Shown one piece after another: positions 41,100 through 49,195 of a DNA stretch of 64,000 nt. The notes below the pieces were generated by a model. The model did no database searches, had not been told where the DNA came from, and worked only from the letters and a program-made list of their open reading frames with translations. Source of the DNA: an uncultured Flavonifractor sp. (GTDB taxonomy: Bacteria; Bacillota; Clostridia; Oscillospirales; Oscillospiraceae). Every line of letters begins with the position of its first letter. Within the stretch, counting starts at the first letter, position 1. Made by a program: the position numbers and the translations under genes. The DNA lies in contig CANAAV010000002.1 in assembly GCA_947346365.1 (NCBI GenBank), forward strand, positions 1-64,000, read 5' to 3'.

Positions 41100-43452
41100 G
41101 TTTTGGAAGGATGGCCTGCTGCTGCTGGACGGAGCCATGGGCACCGTTTTGCAGCAGCGGGGATTAAAACCCGGCGAGCTGCCGGAGCTGATTGGTATAA
41201 CCCGGCCGGAGCTGCTGCGCTCCATTCACCGGGAGTACATTGACGCGGGAAGCCGGGTGGTCTGCGCCAATACCTTTGGAGCCAACGCCCTGAAGCTGGC
41301 CCACAGCGGGTACACGGTGGAGGAGGTGGTCCGGGCCTCCATCGCGGCGGCCAAGCAGGCCGCCGCCGGAACCGGCACCAGGGTGGCTTTGGATATCGGC
41401 CCTTTGGGAGAACTGCTGGAGCCCATGGGCGGGCTCAGCTTTGAGGAGGCCTACAGCCTGTTTTGCCAGGTGGCGCGGGCCGGCGAGCGGGCGGGGGCGG
41501 ATCTGGCGGCAATTGAGACCATGACCGACCTGTACGAGGCAAAAGCCGCTGTGCTGGCGGTAAAGGAAAACACGTCTCTTCCGGTCTTTGCTACAATGTC
41601 CTTTGAGGAGAGCGGGCGCACTTTTACGGGCTGCACCATCCCCTCCATGGCCCGCACCCTGGAGGGCCTGGGGGCGGACGCCATTGGGCTGAACTGCTCC
41701 CTGGGGCCGGACCTGCTGGCGCCTCTGCTGCGGGAGCTGTGTGAAAATACCCGCCTGCCTGTAATTGCTAAACCAAACGCTGGGCTGCCCGACCCGGTGG
41801 ACGGGCATTACCACATGGACCCGGAGGCTTTCACCGCGGCCTTGCTGCCTTGCCTGGACGCCGGTGTGTCTATCATAGGCGGCTGCTGCGGCACCTCGCC
41901 GGCGTATATCCGGCGGCTGAACGCCGCCCTGTCCGGACGGCGGAGCGCTTCCCGGCGCTATATCCCCTGCGGATTCGTCTGCACCCCGACTGTGCCCGTA
42001 CCTCTTACCGGTGTGCGTGTGATTGGCGAGCGAATCAACCCCACCGGGAAAAAGCGGGTCCAGCAGGCCCTGCTGGCCAGAGATCTGGACTATATCCTGG
42101 ACCTGGCGGTTCAGCAGGAGGACGCGGGGGCAAGTCTGCTGGACGTGAACGTGGGATATCCCGGCGTGGATGAGGCCGCATTGCTGCCCCAGGTGGTGAA
42201 AAAGCTCCAGAGCGCCTGCACCCTGCCCTTAATGCTGGACTCCTCTAATCCGGAGGCCCTGGAGGCCGGACTGCGGGTCTATAACGGCAAGGCGGCGGTC
42301 AATTCCGTCAATGGGGACCCGGCGGTATTGGGGCGGGTTTTGCCTATCGTGAAACAATATGGCGCGGCGGTGGTGGGGCTCACCTTGGACAAGCAGGGCG
42401 TTCCCCAGACGGCCCAGGACCGGCTGGAGATTGCCCGGCGGATATTGGACGCCGCCCTGGCCCACGGTATCCCCCAGGAGGACTTGTGGATCGACTGCCT
42501 GACCCTGACAGTTTCCGCCCAGCAGGAGCAAGCGCCCCAGACCCTGGAGGCCGTCCGGCGGGTCCGGCAGGAGCTGGGCCTGCACAGCGTGCTGGGTGTG
42601 TCGAACATCTCCTTCGGCCTGCCTGACCGGGGGCAGATTACGCGGGCGTTTCTGCTCCAGGCGCTGGGGGCGGGCCTTACGCTGCCCATCCTCAATCCCA
42701 ACCAGACCCAGATGATGGACGCCATTGCGGCGTTTCGGGTGCTCTCCGGCGAGGACGCCGGATGCAGGGCCTATGTGGAGCGCTTTGCCGGCGCGTCTCC
42801 TGCGCCGGCCTCCGCGCCGGGCGCCGGAGACGCGCTCACCCTGGAGGAGGCGGTGGTCCGGGGACTGCGGGCCGACGCGGCCCGGCTGGCGGTCCAGGCT
42901 TTGGAGAGTGAGGAGCCGGTGAGGCTGGTGGAGGGGCGGCTTATCCCCGCGCTGGACCGGGTGGGGGCGGACTATGAGCGGGGCGTGGCCTTCTTGCCTC
43001 AGCTGCTCAGTGCGGCGCAGGCCGCCCAGGGGGTGTTCGAGGCGGTGCGCGCCGTTATTGAGCGTACCGGCGGCGTGCCGGTAAAAAAAGGACGTTTCCT
43101 CATCGCCACCGTCCAGGGGGATATCCACGACATCGGGAAAAATATCGTCAAAACAGTGATGGAAAACTACGGCTATGCCGCCGTGGACCTGGGCCGGGAC
43201 GTGCCGCCGGAGCAGATTGTGGAGGCTGTGCGGCAGCAAGGCGTCCGCCTGGTGGGACTGTCCGCCCTGATGACCACCACCCTGCCCGCCATGGAACAGA
43301 CCATCCGCCAGCTCCGGGCCCTGCCGGAGCCACCGGTCATTTTTGTGGGAGGCGCGGTGGTTACGCCGGAATATGCCGCGCAGATGGGGGCGGACTACTA
43401 CGCCAGGGACGCCCGCCGCTCGGTGGAAATTGCCAAGGAGGTGTTCGGCTGA
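41089..43452 (+). CDS. metH: cobalamin-dependent methionine synthase lacking the activation domain
   Basis: 787 residues from GTG 41089 (AGGGAGG 8 bases upstream; it overlaps the previous gene by 11 bases). Homocysteine domain (about 1-290) with zinc ligands Cys203 and Cys266-Cys267; pterin-binding domain (about 310-560) starting GERINPTG; B12 cap and B12-binding domain with D678-x-H680-x2-G683, whose His is the lower cobalt ligand. Transfers methyl from methyl-tetrahydrofolate to homocysteine. It ends after the B12 domain, so AdoMet-dependent reactivation must come from elsewhere, most simply the preceding gene. Confidence 0.95.
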   Translation: MGSEFWKDGLLLLDGAMGTVLQQRGLKPGELPELIGITRPELLRSIHREYIDAGSRVVCANTFGANALKLAHSGYTVEEVVRASIAAAKQAAAGTGTRVALDIGPLGELLEPMGGLSFEEAYSLFCQVARAGERAGADLAAIETMTDLYEAKAAVLAVKENTSLPVFATMSFEESGRTFTGCTIPSMARTLEGLGADAIGLNCSLGPDLLAPLLRELCENTRLPVIAKPNAGLPDPVDGHYHMDPEAFTAALLPCLDAGVSIIGGCCGTSPAYIRRLNAALSGRRSASRRYIPCGFVCTPTVPVPLTGVRVIGERINPTGKKRVQQALLARDLDYILDLAVQQEDAGASLLDVNVGYPGVDEAALLPQVVKKLQSACTLPLMLDSSNPEALEAGLRVYNGKAAVNSVNGDPAVLGRVLPIVKQYGAAVVGLTLDKQGVPQTAQDRLEIARRILDAALAHGIPQEDLWIDCLTLTVSAQQEQAPQTLEAVRRVRQELGLHSVLGVSNISFGLPDRGQITRAFLLQALGAGLTLPILNPNQTQMMDAIAAFRVLSGEDAGCRAYVERFAGASPAPASAPGAGDALTLEEAVVRGLRADAARLAVQALESEEPVRLVEGRLIPALDRVGADYERGVAFLPQLLSAAQAAQGVFEAVRAVIERTGGVPVKKGRFLIATVQGDIHDIGKNIVKTVMENYGYAAVDLGRDVPPEQIVEAVRQQGVRLVGLSALMTTTLPAMEQTIRQLRALPEPPVIFVGGAVVTPEYAAQMGADYYARDARRSVEIAKEVFG

Positions 43453-45218
43453 TGGACGCGCGCGCACAGCTGACCCAGGGGCGGACCCTGGTTTTCGACG
43501 GGGCCATGGGCACCTGCTTTGCCGCCCGGCCTGGACACGCTCAGATGAAATGCGAACAGGCTAATTTGGATGCCCCGGAGGAGATTTCCGCCATCCACCG
43601 GGCCTATCTGGAGGCCGGATGCCGGGCGATCAAGACCAATACCTTTGCCCTGAGCGCGCTGCCGCCCCAGCAGGACGCGCAGGCGCAGGCGCTGCTGAAG
43701 GCCGCCTGCCGCCTGGCCCAGGAGGCGGCGCGGCCCTATGACGCCTGCGTCTTTGGGGATATGGGCCCCGCCCCTCAGGAAGGAGGGCGGACCTGCGCGG
43801 AAACCTACTGCCATCTGGCGGAGTTATTCCTGGAGCAGGGGATTACCCACCTCCTATTGGAGACGCTGCCCACAGACGAGGGTGTTGAGGAGCTGGCCCG
43901 GCATGTCAAGTCCCGCTGTCCCAGCGCCTTCCTGATGGTCTGCTTTGCGGTGGACCCGGATGGGTTTACCTGCCAGGGCCGCAGGGGGGAGGAGCTCCTC
44001 CGCGCCGCCGCCGGGACGGCGGGCGTGGACGCGGCGGGCTTCAACTGCGTCTCCGGCCCCCGCCATCTGTTGGAGTACGTCCGGGGTTTGGCGCTGCCCG
44101 CGCTTCCTCTGGCGGTGATGCCCAACGCAGGGTATCCCACAGTGGTGGGGCGGCGGACCTTTTTCCAAGGCCGGCCGGAATATTTTGGGCAGACGCTCTG
44201 CCAGGCAGTTCAGGCGGGGGCGTCCATTTTGGGAGGGTGCTGCGGTACCACGCCGGAGCATTTAGCCGCGCTGGTCCGGCATTTGGCCCGGCCGCTGCCC
44301 CGGATTTCCCGCGCTCCTGCCGGGGCGGCGGAGCCCGCGCCGCCGCCCCAGGCCAACCCCTTTTGGGACAAGCTGGAGCGGGGCGAACGGGTGACCGCCG
44401 TGGAGCTGGATCCCCCGGCGGACGACCGCCTGGGCTTTTTTTTAGAGGGAGTGCGCCGTTTGCGGGCGGCGGGAGCCGACGCGGTGACCATTGCCGACTG
44501 TCCCATCGGCCGCCCGCGGGCGGACAGCAGTCTGCTGGCCTGTAAAATCCGCCGGGAGCTGGGGGTGGAGCCGCTGCCCCACCTGACCTGCCGGGACCGG
44601 AACCTGAACGCTATCAAGGCCCTGCTGCTGGGACTTTCTATCGAAGGGGTGCACAACGTTCTGCTGGTCACTGGGGATCCCATTCCCGCCGCGGACCGCG
44701 GCGAGGTCAAAAGCGTGTATAATTTTAACTCCCGCCAATTGGCCCGCTATGTCAGCGGTCTGGACGGGGAGACGCTGTCCACGCCCTTTCGTATTTTTGC
44801 GGCCCTCAATCTCAACGCCCGCAATTTTTCGCGTCAGCTGGAGCTGGCGGTGGAGAAGGAGGCCTGCGGCGTATCCGGCTTCTTGACCCAGCCGGTCCAC
44901 TCTCCTGAGGCTCTGGAGAACCTAAAGCAGGCCCGCGCCGTTTTACGGGGGAAGCTTCTGGGGGGCATTTTCCCCATTGTCAGCTACCGCAACGCCTGCT
45001 TTTTAAACAATGAAATTTCCGGTATGCGGGTCTGCCCGGAGATCATAGCCCTCTACGAGGGCAAAGACCGCCAGCAGGCACAGGCGCTGGCGGTGGAGAT
45101 TGCCGTCAGGACCGCTGGGGAGCTTGCCCCGTATACCGACGGTTTTTACGTCATGACCCCCTTCCGGAGGGTGGAGCTGGTGACAAAGATTTTGGAGCGA
45201 ATTGAACAGACCCTGTGA
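43452..45218 (+). CDS. bifunctional homocysteine S-methyltransferase / methylenetetrahydrofolate reductase
   Basis: 588 residues; its ATG overlaps the metH stop (TGATG). The N-terminal homocysteine methyltransferase domain (about 1-290) has F-N-C and G-G-C-C-G-T zinc cysteines. The C-terminal MetF-type TIM barrel (about 305-588) has the VELDPP entry strand, TCRDRN, LVTGDP and GFLTQPV. The MTHFR half makes methyl-THF for MetH, while the other half may use S-methylmethionine or another donor; the same fusion is known as YitJ in Bacillus. Completes a three-gene methyl-transfer operon. No SAM riboswitch or T-box is visible upstream of the operon. Confidence 0.93.
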   Translation: MDARAQLTQGRTLVFDGAMGTCFAARPGHAQMKCEQANLDAPEEISAIHRAYLEAGCRAIKTNTFALSALPPQQDAQAQALLKAACRLAQEAARPYDACVFGDMGPAPQEGGRTCAETYCHLAELFLEQGITHLLLETLPTDEGVEELARHVKSRCPSAFLMVCFAVDPDGFTCQGRRGEELLRAAAGTAGVDAAGFNCVSGPRHLLEYVRGLALPALPLAVMPNAGYPTVVGRRTFFQGRPEYFGQTLCQAVQAGASILGGCCGTTPEHLAALVRHLARPLPRISRAPAGAAEPAPPPQANPFWDKLERGERVTAVELDPPADDRLGFFLEGVRRLRAAGADAVTIADCPIGRPRADSSLLACKIRRELGVEPLPHLTCRDRNLNAIKALLLGLSIEGVHNVLLVTGDPIPAADRGEVKSVYNFNSRQLARYVSGLDGETLSTPFRIFAALNLNARNFSRQLELAVEKEACGVSGFLTQPVHSPEALENLKQARAVLRGKLLGGIFPIVSYRNACFLNNEISGMRVCPEIIALYEGKDRQQAQALAVEIAVRTAGELAPYTDGFYVMTPFRRVELVTKILERIEQTL

Positions 45219-45294
45219 AGCTGCTTAGCCGGCCCAGCCCTGCGGCGCTTCACGGTTTGGAGAATACGCGTTCTGAGGACGGAGGGTGAGACGA

Positions 45295-47988
45295 GTGGGC
45301 GCAAACCCTGAAAATAGACCGGCCAGGCGGCTGTGCGTAGGCCTGCTGGCCCATGTGGACGCGGGCAAGACCACCCTCTCCGAGGGGATGCTCTACCGGG
45401 CGGGACGGCTGAAGAAGCTGGGACGGGTGGACCACCAGAACGCATTTTTGGATACCCACGCCCTGGAGCGGGAGCGGGGAATTACGATTTTTTCCAAGCA
45501 GGCGGTTTTTACCCTGGACGGGGTGGAGGTTACGCTGCTGGATACGCCGGGGCATGTGGACTTCTCCAGTGAGATGGAGCGTACGCTTCAGGTGCTGGAC
45601 TGCGCCGTTTTGGTGGTCAGCGCCACCGATGGAGTACAGGGGCACACCGCCACGGTCTGGGAGCTGCTGGAGCGGTACGGAGTTCCCACATTTGTATTTG
45701 TGAATAAGATGGACTTGCCCGGAAGCGGCAGGGAGGCCCTGCTGGTGGAGCTGAGGGAGCGCCTGGGAGAGGGGTGCGTAGACTTTTCCCAGGGGGAGGG
45801 CGCGGCCCTCTGGGAAAACGTGGCCCTGTGCGGCGAGGAGGCGCTGGAGCGCTATCTGGACCGGGGACGGCTGGAGGCGAGCGAGATTGCCGCGCTGGTG
45901 GAGCGGCGGCAGGTGTTTCCCTGCTGGTTCGGTTCCGCCCTGCGCCTGGAGGGGGTGGACGGGCTTTTGTCCGGCCTGGCGCGTTATGCCCCGACGCCCC
46001 GGTATCCGGCGGACTTTGGCGCAAAGATATACAAAATTGCCCGGGATCCCCAGGGGGCCCGGCTGACCTATTTGAAGGTGACCGGAGGCAGTCTGAGCGT
46101 TAAGGATGTGCTGAGCAACCGCCGGGCAGGGTTGAACGCAGAGCAGGTGTGGGAGGAAAAGGTGGACCAGATCCGCCTTTACTCGGGCGCCAAGTTCCGC
46201 ACGGCGGAGCGGGTGGAGGCGGGGACGGTGTGCGCCGTCACGGGCCTGAGCCGCACCCGCCCCGGCGAGGGACTGGGGGCGGACCGCACCGGCGAAGAGC
46301 CGGTGCTGGAGCCGGTGCTCACCTATCAGGTGTGCCTTCCGCCGGACTGCGATCCCCACACGGCGCTGACCCGGCTGGAGCTGTTGCAGGAGGAGGACCC
46401 CCAGCTGCACGTCGTCTGGGACGAACAGCTGGGAGAGATTCACATTCAGCTCATGGGGGAGGTCCAGCTGGACGTTCTGCGGGCGGTCGCCGCCCAGCGC
46501 TTTGGACTGGAAGTCTCCTTTGGCGCGGGGCATATCGTCTACCGGGAGACCATCGCCGCCCCGGTGGAGGGCGTGGGACACTACGAGCCCCTGCGCCACT
46601 ACGCGGAGGTGCACCTGCTGCTGGAGCCGGGGCCGCGGGGCAGCGGCATACAGCTTTCCACCGCATGTCCGGAGGACGCTCTGGACCGGAATTGGCAGCG
46701 GCTGATTCTCACCCATCTGGCGGAGCGGAGCCATCCGGGCGTGCTTACCGGGGCCCCGCTTACCGATGTGAAGATCACCCTCATTGCCGGACGGGCCCAC
46801 GAAAAACACACAGAGGGCGGCGATTTTCGCCAGGCCACCTACCGGGCGGTGCGGCAAGGGCTTATGCAGGCCCGGAGCATTCTGCTGGAACCCTGGTATG
46901 CCGTTCGGCTGGAGCTGCCGGCGGAGCACGTGGGCCGGGCCATGACCGATTTGCAGCGGATGAACGCGGCGCTGGACGCCCCCCAGACGCAGGGCGGCAG
47001 CGCCATCCTCACCGGCGCTGCGCCGGTGTCCGCGCTGCGGGACTATGGCCGGGAGGTGGCCGCCTATACCAGAGGACTGGGGCGGCTGACCTGTAGGCTG
47101 CGGGGGTACGCCCCCTGCGCCAATCAGGAGGAGGCGGTGGCGGCGGCCGGCTACGACGCCGGACGGGATACCGCCAACCCGGCGGATTCGGTGTTCTGCT
47201 CCCACGGAGCGGGGGTGCTGGTCAAGTGGGATCAGGTGCGAAAGCACATGCATATCGATACGGGCCTGCGTCTGGGCATGGAGAAGTTGGAAGGGCGCGA
47301 TAAGGAACCGCCGCCCGCCGCCCGGCGGCGGACTGGGCCGGGCGGCGCTCTGGAGCAGGATAAGGAATTGCAGGCCATCTTTGAGCGGACCTACGGCCCG
47401 GTGAAAAGCCGGGACTTCCGTCCGGCGCCCGGGCCCCGGCGGGAGCAGGCCGGCGGTGAGCGGCGGTCCGTTCCGGAACGGAATCAGGGACCGGAATACC
47501 TGCTGGTGGACGGCTACAATATTATCTATACCTGGGACGAGCTCAAAGAGGTAGCCCGTACCAATCTGGACGCCGCCCGGCAGATGCTGATGGATCTGCT
47601 GAGTAATTACCAGGGGTATAAACAGTGCGTGGTGATTTTGGTGTTTGACGCCTACCGGGTGCCACGGAGCACCGGAGAGATCAGCCGCTACCATAACATT
47701 TATGTAGTCTTCACCAAGCAGGCTGAGACGGCGGACGCCTATATTGAAAAAGCCACCTATGAGATCGGGCGGCATCACCGGGTCCGGGTGGCCACTTCGG
47801 ACGGGGCGGAGCAACTGATTATCCTGGGCCACGGGGCTTTGCGGGTGCCGGCGCGGGCGTTTCAGGCGGAGGTGGAGGAGGTAGGCGGACAGATTGCCGC
47901 CGTCATCTCCCGCAATAACAGCCGCCCCAAGCGCGCCCAGCCGGTCCGGGAGGCCATGGAAAAAGCGCGGGAGCGGGAGGAGCGGTGA
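45295..47988 (+). CDS. Tet(M)/EF-G-type translational GTPase fused to a Rae1/YacP-like NYN endoribonuclease domain
   Basis: 897 residues from GTG 45295 (GGAGG 9 bases upstream; GTG 45286 abuts it). GTPase domain: G1 AHVDAGKTT (19-27), G2 RGITI (61-65), G3 DTPGH (83-87) with catalytic His87, G4 NKMD (137-140). Domains II-V follow to about residue 665 and resemble Tet ribosomal-protection proteins rather than EF-G proper. After a charged, Pro/Arg-rich linker (about 665-733) comes a YacP-like NYN domain with four acidic residues: Asp739 (V-D-G-Y-N), Asp785 (V-F-D-A-Y), Asp814 (E-T-A-D) and Asp836 (A-T-S-D). Bacillus Rae1/YacP cleaves mRNA in the ribosomal A site. The fusion could bring the nuclease to a paused A site; whether it gives tetracycline resistance is unknown. 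Confidence 0.88.
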   Translation: MGANPENRPARRLCVGLLAHVDAGKTTLSEGMLYRAGRLKKLGRVDHQNAFLDTHALERERGITIFSKQAVFTLDGVEVTLLDTPGHVDFSSEMERTLQVLDCAVLVVSATDGVQGHTATVWELLERYGVPTFVFVNKMDLPGSGREALLVELRERLGEGCVDFSQGEGAALWENVALCGEEALERYLDRGRLEASEIAALVERRQVFPCWFGSALRLEGVDGLLSGLARYAPTPRYPADFGAKIYKIARDPQGARLTYLKVTGGSLSVKDVLSNRRAGLNAEQVWEEKVDQIRLYSGAKFRTAERVEAGTVCAVTGLSRTRPGEGLGADRTGEEPVLEPVLTYQVCLPPDCDPHTALTRLELLQEEDPQLHVVWDEQLGEIHIQLMGEVQLDVLRAVAAQRFGLEVSFGAGHIVYRETIAAPVEGVGHYEPLRHYAEVHLLLEPGPRGSGIQLSTACPEDALDRNWQRLILTHLAERSHPGVLTGAPLTDVKITLIAGRAHEKHTEGGDFRQATYRAVRQGLMQARSILLEPWYAVRLELPAEHVGRAMTDLQRMNAALDAPQTQGGSAILTGAAPVSALRDYGREVAAYTRGLGRLTCRLRGYAPCANQEEAVAAAGYDAGRDTANPADSVFCSHGAGVLVKWDQVRKHMHIDTGLRLGMEKLEGRDKEPPPAARRRTGPGGALEQDKELQAIFERTYGPVKSRDFRPAPGPRREQAGGERRSVPERNQGPEYLLVDGYNIIYTWDELKEVARTNLDAARQMLMDLLSNYQGYKQCVVILVFDAYRVPRSTGEISRYHNIYVVFTKQAETADAYIEKATYEIGRHHRVRVATSDGAEQLIILGHGALRVPARAFQAEVEEVGGQIAAVISRNNSRPKRAQPVREAMEKAREREER

Positions 47989-48004
47989 CCGGGCTGCAGG
48001 CGCG

Positions 48005-48053
48005 GCGCCCCCGCCCGCACAGGTCCGACCTGTGCGGGCGGGGGCGCTTTTTT
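48005..48053 (+). terminator. very strong terminator after the GTPase-nuclease gene
   Basis: Perfect 20-bp GC-rich stem (48005-48024 with 48028-48047), 3-base loop, TTTTTT at 48048-48053. Confidence 0.95.
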
Positions 48054-48130
48054 GAGTCCGTTTGGAGCCGGGAAGTGTTTTTTGACGCGCATGCCGTCAG
48101 AGAAAACAAATGCGTGCCAGATTTGCGTCT

Positions 48131-48165
48131 AAGGGCGCGAACTCTGTGGGGTTTTTGACAGGCTG
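48131..48165 (+). repeat. intergenic repeat GGCGCGAACTCTG, copy 1
   Basis: GGGCGCGAACTCTGTGGGGT followed by TTTTGACAGGCTG. A close copy, with differences at a few positions, is at 50844-50878 after the Na/Pi transporter gene. Confidence 0.55.
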
Positions 48166-48191
48166 TAGGTCTATATGGGGAATGCAGATTC

Positions 48192-48764
48192 TTATCCCTC
48201 ATCCTGCGGGGGCTGGATCGGAAGCTTGAGAAACGCGTGCTCCCCGGAACCGGCCAGCAGGCCGGAGAGCTGCCGGGCGGAGGATTGAAGGTCGTATTTC
48301 ATGCCTGTGCGCAGCCAATCCAGGGTGCAGCCCACGAAGACGCATTTATAAAACCGCACCAGCAGCTTTTTTTCCTCCGGCCGGACGGGCAGTCCCGCCG
48401 TGGCTGTGTCCACATAGCTGCGAATGACGTAGAGAGCCAGCTTGTCGATATAGTTGAGAAAGTCTTCCAGGTGGACGGAGCGGTAGATATGCAGGATGGC
48501 GGTTTTGCGTTTGGAGCCCTCCTCCATGATGGCGGTGATGCAGTCGATGGGAGAGCCGGTGGCGCGGCAGCGCTGGATGATTTCGTCCATCCACTCCCGG
48601 ATGACAAGCTCCAGAAGGGAGGGAATGTCCTGGAAATGGTAATAAAAAGTGTTGCGGTTGACCTGGCAGCGGTTGACAATATCCTTAACGGTAATGCTGC
48701 TGTAGGGCTTTTCCTCCAGCAGCTGCCAAAAGGCGTCTTTAATGACAGCTTTTGTATGGCTCAC
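48192..48764 (-). CDS. TetR/AcrR family transcriptional regulator
   Basis: 190 residues. N-terminal helix-turn-helix (about 5-55) with ITVKDIVNRCQVNRNTFYYHF, the classic TetR recognition helix; all-helical ligand domain (about 70-180) of the kind seen in DhaS-like regulators of Clostridia. No ligand can be predicted. Divergent from the Na/Pi-type transporter, with 430 bases between that contain its own promoter and a 19-bp palindrome, so autoregulation is likely. Confidence 0.9.
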   Translation of the reverse strand: MSHTKAVIKDAFWQLLEEKPYSSITVKDIVNRCQVNRNTFYYHFQDIPSLLELVIREWMDEIIQRCRATGSPIDCITAIMEEGSKRKTAILHIYRSVHLEDFLNYIDKLALYVIRSYVDTATAGLPVRPEEKKLLVRFYKCVFVGCTLDWLRTGMKYDLQSSARQLSGLLAGSGEHAFLKLPIQPPQDEG

Positions 48765-48865
48765 GGCTCACCAACTCTCCGGGCGCAGTTTTGTGGTTGC
48801 GAATGCGGGTTTTATTAGGCCTTGCTTGAAGACTGTTCCCACGTCCAATTTTCCAAGTAAAGCCT

Positions 48866-48895
48866 AGTATAGCATACTTTCTGCCCGTCAGAAAG
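48866..48895 (-). promoter_or_regulatory. promoter and probable operator of the TetR gene
   Basis: Minus strand extended -10 TGC-TATACT (48866-48871 for the hexamer). The -35 region lies in a perfect inverted repeat CTTTCTG-N5-CAGAAAG (48877-48895), a good candidate for TetR self-binding. Confidence 0.6.
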
Positions 48896-49008
48896 GGGAA
48901 CATATGACAAATTGCGGAATCTTTTTGACAAAACGGTGAAAATGGGCCGGCGCCGCGGGCCGGAAATCCCTGTTGATCATTCAAGATTGACAGCGATAAA
49001 AATAAAGA

Positions 49009-49037
49009 TTGACAGCGGACCAAAAATAAGGTATATA
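49009..49037 (+). promoter_or_regulatory. promoter of the riboswitch-transporter unit
   Basis: TTGACA (49009-49014), 17-bp spacer, TATATA (49032-49037). The element GATTGACAGCG is present twice, at about 48985-48995 and 49007-49017. Confidence 0.8.
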
Positions 49038-49045
49038 TGAAGCGT

Positions 49046-49137
49046 ACAAAGGGAGTAGCCTGCACAGGGGGCTGTGTTTGCCGGACCGTCAATACGGTTG
49101 CAAGACCCGGGCCGGTGATGAAATGGCGAGACTTTGC
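49046..49137 (+). promoter_or_regulatory. yybP-ykoY (Mn2+) riboswitch aptamer
   Basis: Starts with CAAAG-GGAGTAG (49047-49058) and ends with GGCGAGAC-TTTG (49125-49136), matching the two conserved junction loops and the short P1 helix (CAAAG/CTTTG) of the yybP-ykoY class. Inside are hairpins CACAG/CTGTG and ACCGT/ACGGT. P1 shares its 3' strand with the terminator that follows, so ligand binding should favour read-through. The class binds Mn2+ and usually controls Mn2+ exporters or P-type ATPases. Confidence 0.75.
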
Positions 49138-49164
49138 TGTTAAGGTGACGGCAAAGTCTTTTTT
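49130..49164 (+). terminator. riboswitch-controlled terminator
   Basis: GACTTTGC (49130-49137) pairs with GCAAAGTC (49151-49158), followed by TTTTTT (49159-49164). It is mutually exclusive with the P1 stem of the aptamer. Confidence 0.85.
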
Positions 49165-49195
49165 GTGCCTATCTTAACGGAAATGAGGAGATGAA

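Noticed and set aside
45295..47280. Simple call as a tetracycline resistance gene
   Set aside because: The GTPase part resembles Tet(M)-like proteins, but it diverges from them near the C terminus and carries a nuclease domain, so resistance should not be assumed from sequence.
45250..47832. 860-residue open frame on the minus strand opposite the GTPase-nuclease gene
   Set aside because: High GC keeps the antisense frame open; its protein is rich in Pro, His, Gln and Arg with no domain, while the plus strand has clear motifs.
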